64,000 nucleotides of DNA, from positions 21,355,443-21,419,442 of the forward strand of contig CM077116.1 of the NCBI GenBank assembly GCA_039619475.1. The letters are read 5' to 3'. Shown here piece after piece: positions 59,280-64,000 of the stretch. The notes beneath the pieces are model-generated. The model saw only the letters and a list, made by a program, of their open reading frames with translations. It made no database searches and was not told where the DNA came from. Made by a program: the position numbers and the translations under genes. Origin of the DNA: Icerya purchasi. Taxonomy: Eukaryota > Arthropoda > Insecta > Hemiptera > Monophlebidae. Within the stretch, counting starts at the first letter, position 1; every line of letters starts with the position of its first letter.

Positions 59280-59665
59280 CTCGGCCACTTTGACTCCTCT
59301 TGCTTTCGTTTCTGTCTCTTTCTCTTCTATACTTTGTATAAAATGATCAAAATTTACAACGTAATTCTTACTGGCATTAACACAAAAAAAAAATAACACA
59401 ACCACAAAAGTCCTATTCTAACATTTAACTTTCATTATATAAAATCAAGACATTTTTTCGTTTCATTTTTCGTTACATATTTCATTACATAAAATTGTGA
59501 AATTTTTGAAATAACAATAACAAAAAACCTATAAAATATAACAAACGTTACATAAAATTGGGACATTTTTTGGGACATTTTGTGTTACATAAAATTGGGA
59601 CATTTTTCTGGGACATTTTTTCGAATGGGGGGTAGCCTAAGAATTACGTTGTAATTAATATATAT
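59280..59665 (+). mobile_element. Non-autonomous TIR repeat, copy 3, lacking the short frame
   Basis: The leader CTCTTGCTTTCGTTTCTGTC...TATACTTTGTATAAAATG and left end TACAACGTAATTCTTA match copies 1 and 2. The right end TAGCCTAAGAATTACGTTGT closes the element at about 59656. The interior differs: TTACATAAAATTGGGACATT-type units are repeated three to four times, and the conserved short frame of the other copies is absent. Confidence 0.75.
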
Positions 59666-59686
59666 ATATGTATATTACGAGGGTCA

Positions 59687-59720
59687 CTTGATAAGACTTT
59701 CATGACTACTGTTTGTCGTA
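59687..59720 (+). repeat. Orphan mariner-like terminal sequence
   Basis: ACGAGGGTCACTTGATAAGA resembles the start of several mariner-type elements (ACGAGGGT...). No matching inverted end or transposase was found within the next 2 kb. Confidence 0.3.
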
Positions 59721-60561
59721 CAATAGTAGCAGCGACGTGATCTTGCTATTAGTTGAATCTTCAGAAAGAGACCAGTTTGGTACCGTTATTTGGTGGTTCA
59801 TTGCACATGTTTAAAATGAGTGTTGCAGAAAATCCGCGCCCGATGTTCAAGTTAGCGTATCTGTTTTTTAAACGCATTGTTGCGATTGAAACTGTCAACT
59901 TGTTGTTGGTACTAGGGATGAGCGATAATAGACTGGCAGCGCTCGGAACAACTTTTGGAAAGGAATCCCTAAACCCAGCGCAAACTCTAGCCCTAGAAGC
60001 ATTAAGCGATTTCGCTTTATTGCCTCATTCAAAAAAAAAAAAAAAAAAAATTAACAGGGCGTACAAATAAGAAGGAATTGGTTAAAAATCGAGTTGTTGT
60101 AATTTTCGTTGAACGGTAATTTTTAGGACTCAGTAAAACGAAAAGTTAATTATAAGATGTGACTGATGTCTATATTTAGAAGTGGTATAGAAAAACACTA
60201 GAATATTTAACGGAAAAAAAGAAAAGATGTTTTTCAAGATATGACCCCCGTAGAGACTATCTTTTATGAATGATAAAAATCGGTTAGTAAGAAAATACCA
60301 ATTATTTCGAAAGATTTTATCATTTGGAGTTATTTTGGTTTTATAATTGCAAGTTCCGACATTGCGGAGCAATATTTAATTGTTAACTTTTATTCGACAG
60401 ATTATTTCGATGCCGTTATCACGAATTAAAAATATTCCAGATGAGATTTTTTGTTCTTAATGAAATCGGCAAGAGAAGATTTCGATATTGCTCCGGTTTA
60501 GTTGGTACGAATTTTACTACTCTGGTGTCTCGTGATATTTTCGTAAATGCGTGTATCTTTA

Positions 60562-60780
60562 TGTCGTTGCGATAGCCTAGTTGCTGGAGCTCTCGACTTT
60601 CGTCACGGAGGCTCTGAGTTCGATTCTAGGCAACGACCAGAAATCATTAGAAATAATAGACAATCGCTAACAAAATCATACGGAAGGCGGTGGCAAACGT
60701 GCGTACCATCATATGCACGCTAGTTAGCATACCGGCAGACATACTTTGGCAGGAGGGGGGCTGCATTATCAATAAATTAA
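60562..60780 (+). repeat. tRNA-derived SINE, second family
   Basis: GTTGCGATAGCCTAGTTGCT (A box) and GAGTTCGATTCTAGGCAAC (B box) are at tRNA spacing, followed by a body with GGAAGGCGGTGGCAAAC. The body differs from that of the SINE at 21330. The fragments at 10621 and 18606 may be relatives. Confidence 0.65.
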
Positions 60781-63257
60781 ACATTTACTCTTGCGTGTAC
60801 ACCACTCGCGTTGCATAATTACCATGGGTAACTCTACATTTATACAATCAAAAATAGGTAGTCACGACACTCGGCATCGAGCTGCAGTGCGACACTTGAG
60901 CGTATCCTTTGCACAAATTCGGATAACACATTTTTAAGGAGAATTCATTTAAATTATAAATCCCTTCGAAAAGAGTACTTATCGAAAAGGAGGGGATAAT
61001 CGACGGGAAATTGTTGGTGTGGATTAAATTACTACCGTTTATTAAGTTGTCTGAAGAAATCAAAATTATTTTTAAGGGCAAGTTGACCGAGACGATATGA
61101 TTATTAAAGTTACATTGAGAAATTTAGCGGTGACATTTTGACGTCGTTAGTTCTTCGTAATCGAACCATTTGATTATCATCTGTGTCGGTTAGTTCGGTT
61201 TTATCGGAGTCGATGTTTAAATCCGACGATAAGCTTTTCATTATTTGTTGCACGTTTCGTCAAATAGTTAAGATAACATTTGTCGCACCGGTATGGAACG
61301 ATAACGCGGTGAAGCGGATTGGTATGACCCGACGTTGCTTCAACATCCGTAGGACACGACGGCTTTTGGAAGTTGTACCGAAAATTCGTTACCAGACAAT
61401 GTGTTTACATACAAAAGAGAAAGTAATATTATGATGCCGTGAAGAAGAGTGAACAAAAAAATACGAATAAAATAATCGAACCACGCGATATGAAATCATC
61501 GCTGAACTACGTATTTTAGTTATTATCGAACTATTATTAAATAACGATGACGGAAAAGTAGTGGCTGTTGCGTCAGATTTCTTTTTGGTACTACGTTTAG
61601 GATTAAAAAGCAAAATGGTCTTTTGTTTGGTGTTATTAGAATTTTGTAAATGGCATTTGCGTTTATGTGACAAAAGAAAAAAAAATCATTGCGTCATAAG
61701 ATATATTGGTTTTATGTAGAGGATAGCAGCTGAAAACCGGATTTTCATATATTTGTGGCGAGTGTCGAATTTGAATTTTCTTCCAGGCGAGAATTGCAGA
61801 CGATATGCAGTTGCAGTCTGCACGTAATTGCTCGAGTTCGCAACTAAATTTTTGAATACTTATGTTAACATTTTTTTTTTTTTTTTTTTTTTGTTCGGAC
61901 TTTGCCGTTTAGCCAGTTTTTTTCTTTTATTTATCAGTTTATAGGATTTATTTTTTCTCATGTTTTATAAATTTACAAATTAATAGGGAGGGTTATCTTC
62001 CAAGTTGGATTTCGAACAATCCGGGGTAGTGTGGCATTCCGGAAGTATTACTGTTTTGAATCTCGTGTCTTGTTCGTATAATTTACACTGCCAAGCGATG
62101 TACATGTAGTTTATTGCGGCTTGCTCGACGCACTTACTGCAGCTTGCTTCGATTGTAATATTAATTCTGGCCAAGTGAGCTGGGGATTTCCTGCTCTCAG
62201 TCTGAACCAAACGGCTCTTGGTATTGAATTCCGTATTGTTGCATTTCCCTTTGGTTTATTAATCTATTGGAATTCGTTATTCTACCGGTAAAAATCCCAC
62301 CAATTTTATGTATTAATTGTTCTGCTTGTTTCGGTCATTGCAGTTTTATTCGCCATTTCATTTCTCCTTCGATACCGCAGTGTGATGGAATTGATTTCGG
62401 GAATGTTTTTACGTCATTCACTATTTGACGACACTTTCTTAGTTATTTCCACGAGACACTGTTAGAATTAAGTATTTGCTCAGAAAACTTTCTGGAATAT
62501 TCTGAACATTTTAATATGGCAAACATTTCTAGAGTAAATGCGGATTCAGCATATGTCAAACAGAAATCTTCGGAAAGTTTTCGGGTGAGATAATTGATGA
62601 TTTGTAGGTGCGGAGGATTTAATGTCCTTCGAAAAACGGGACTTTGAAAATTTCAACGTCAAATTGTTAAAATTTGGAAATGAGACGTTTCGTCTCTTAT
62701 TATAATATTGTATTTTTAGGCGTACATTAAACTGAGTTGAGGTATTGCACTGTTTTAGCCAGGTCTTGGATAACAACTCGGAAATACCGATTTTATGTTT
62801 TACCCCAAGTATTTCTTAAATTCATCTTGGCTACTGCGAAACAATGCCGGTGTAACATGATCTGGAAACAGGTTGCGGAAAAATCAGAGAAACCACTAAA
62901 TCTAAGGAATAAAAAATAAGTTTGCATTTTATGATTTATATTAAACGCTTAACGGGGGACGATTATTTATCAATTAAACTTAATAATACAGAACGAGACA
63001 TCCGAATGAATATTACTCTGTTTTGTTCCCTTATAAAAAGCTGGATAACTCGCAGCAGCCTAAATTTGTTTTCACTCTTATAAAACTGTTCCGATGTAGT
63101 TGTTGAGCATTTTTAAATTCGAAAACAAAAACTCAACATTGTACGGTGAATGGAAATAAACGTGAAGTTATCATTAACGTAGATTATATTTAACTAATTG
63201 TGTTTACTCGTTCATTTATTCAAAGTAAAGCCGAGTAAATATATTTGATATACTGTA
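60781..63257. other. Stretch without recognised features
   Basis: Short frames on both strands (up to 94 codons), none with a recognisable domain. A T run of about 22 lies at 61871-61892. Confidence 0.4.
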
Positions 63258-63316
63258 ATTTAACTTTACAATCCCGGACACCCTGTCCAGAGTATCGGAC
63301 TTACTTTACTCGTTAT
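63258..63316 (+). repeat. tRNA-derived SINE, tail fragment
   Basis: TTTACAATCCCGGACACCCT, GTCCAGAGTATCGGACTTAC and TTTACT match the last about 55 bp of the SINE at 21330 in its own orientation. The rest is absent. Confidence 0.65.
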
Positions 63317-63602
63317 ACGAAAATGATGTGATTTTAAATTACTACTATATTGCGACCTATGGCGTTACGTTTTGTATTCCTCAGATATTTAGTCTTCGGT
63401 CTAAATGCGCTGTTACGAACTCTCTGCCCTTGATTAGGGTTTTTGTATTTCGGAACGACGACGGAACCCGGCGGCATATTGCTTCGTTCGTATTTACGTT
63501 TAAATTTAGTCAAGAATGGGAATTTCGGATCAAAGTCTATGCTCGAAAACGCGTTCAGGGGCTGTTCTCGTACGAACATGGAAGAAAAGCGGAGTGTCTG
63601 AA

Positions 63603-63672
63603 ATGCGGTTTGCGGCACTCATTAGGCTCGTATTATTTTTGTCTTATTGTTGTTTACGTTGTCAAGAATGGT
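63603..63672 (+). CDS. Possible signal-peptide first exon, gene unknown
   Basis: From the ATG at 63603 the frame reads MRFAALIRLVLFLSYCCLRC then QEW. This is a short basic start, a hydrophobic core and small or polar residues, as in a secretory signal peptide. A donor-like GGT|GTAAGC follows at 63673 in phase 1, the usual phase after signal-peptide exons. The surroundings (63340-63720) are clearly less AT-rich and contain many CG dinucleotides. Competing open frames cover the same bases (63328-63720 and an upstream ATG at 63516 in this frame). No family can be named. Confidence 0.3.
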
Positions 63673-64000
63673 GTAAGCCGTGCCTGCATGTCGGCAGGCA
63701 GCGCGAATAACTCGGTGTGAATTTTCCTATTATTGGAGTGCCGCGTGTAACGAATTGATTAAAAGTAGGTCAGTAGATTTAAAGTGTATATATTGCCTTT
63801 TTTCCCTTGACACCTGTGTTGGTAGAAATCGCGGCGCATAGGTAATTTACCGGAGAAAGTTTACCGAAATTAAGAGTTCGTTCCGTTGAAGGTTATGCGA
63901 GCTAACTGATGTGAACTGCAGCCTAAGTATTAAAAAAGTCTCCAGTTAATGGTCAAAATCTGACACGTGTATTTTTCCAATATCGAAGAAACACTGAATT

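Noticed and set aside
59753..60070. 105-codon + strand frame next to an orphan mariner-like end
   Set aside because: Does not contain mariner transposase motifs and runs into a poly(A) tract; probably chance.
63328..63720. 130-codon + strand frame near the right edge
   Set aside because: Overlaps three other open frames on both strands in a CG-richer patch; none recognised. I prefer the short signal-peptide candidate but do not claim this frame.
1..64000. CRISPR arrays, operons, bacterial promoters or phage genes
   Set aside because: None seen; introns, SINEs, LINEs and GT-AG splice sites show nuclear animal DNA.

Overview
This window is nuclear DNA from an animal, almost certainly an insect. 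It is AT-rich (visibly well under 40% GC), intron-rich and full of decayed transposons. The one protein-coding gene I can assemble with confidence is the 3' two-thirds of an ABCG half-transporter of the ABCG1/ABCG4-like insect group (white/Atet/CG4822-type). It is spread over seven exons between 5486 and 27570 on the + strand. The transposon mix (mariner, Tc1-like, hAT, Jockey-like and I-like LINEs, tRNA-derived SINEs) is typical of hemimetabolous insects such as Hemiptera, but I cannot name the species.

Layout. 1-5485: a foldback MITE cluster at the very start, a LINE reverse-transcriptase remnant, a mariner copy with intact ends and a single frameshift, and a long palindromic element at 3.9-4.36 kb. 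5486-27570: the ABCG exons (5486-5724, 10092-10217, 17636-17769, 20271-20439, 22074-22174, 25000-25155, 27160-27570). Their introns hold a Tc1-like element with about 175-bp inverted ends, LINE fragments, a hAT-type MITE with an 8-bp duplication, a 2.4-kb inverted-repeat structure, a repeat family with a conserved short reading frame, SINEs and further palindromic MITEs. All splice sites are GT-AG and all phases agree, so the exon set is internally consistent: 444 codons plus stop. The nucleotide-binding core upstream of the D-loop (Walker A, Q-loop, signature) lies 5' of the window.

27571-46.7 kb: intergenic or unknown sequence with more foldback elements, a second copy of the start-of-window MITE, remnants of three LINEs, further SINE copies, and a 546-bp non-autonomous hAT element with near-perfect 8-bp target duplications.

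46.7-64 kb: noticeably poorer in recognisable transposons. I see no convincing multi-exon gene. Near the right edge (63603-63672) is a possible signal-peptide first exon ending at a good splice donor, which is only a hypothesis. No RNA genes, CRISPR arrays or bacterial features were seen.

The most notable structural theme is the number of long inverted repeats (about 0.1 to 2.4 kb) in and around one transporter gene. Several lie in its introns and would fold into long double-stranded RNA in the pre-mRNA.
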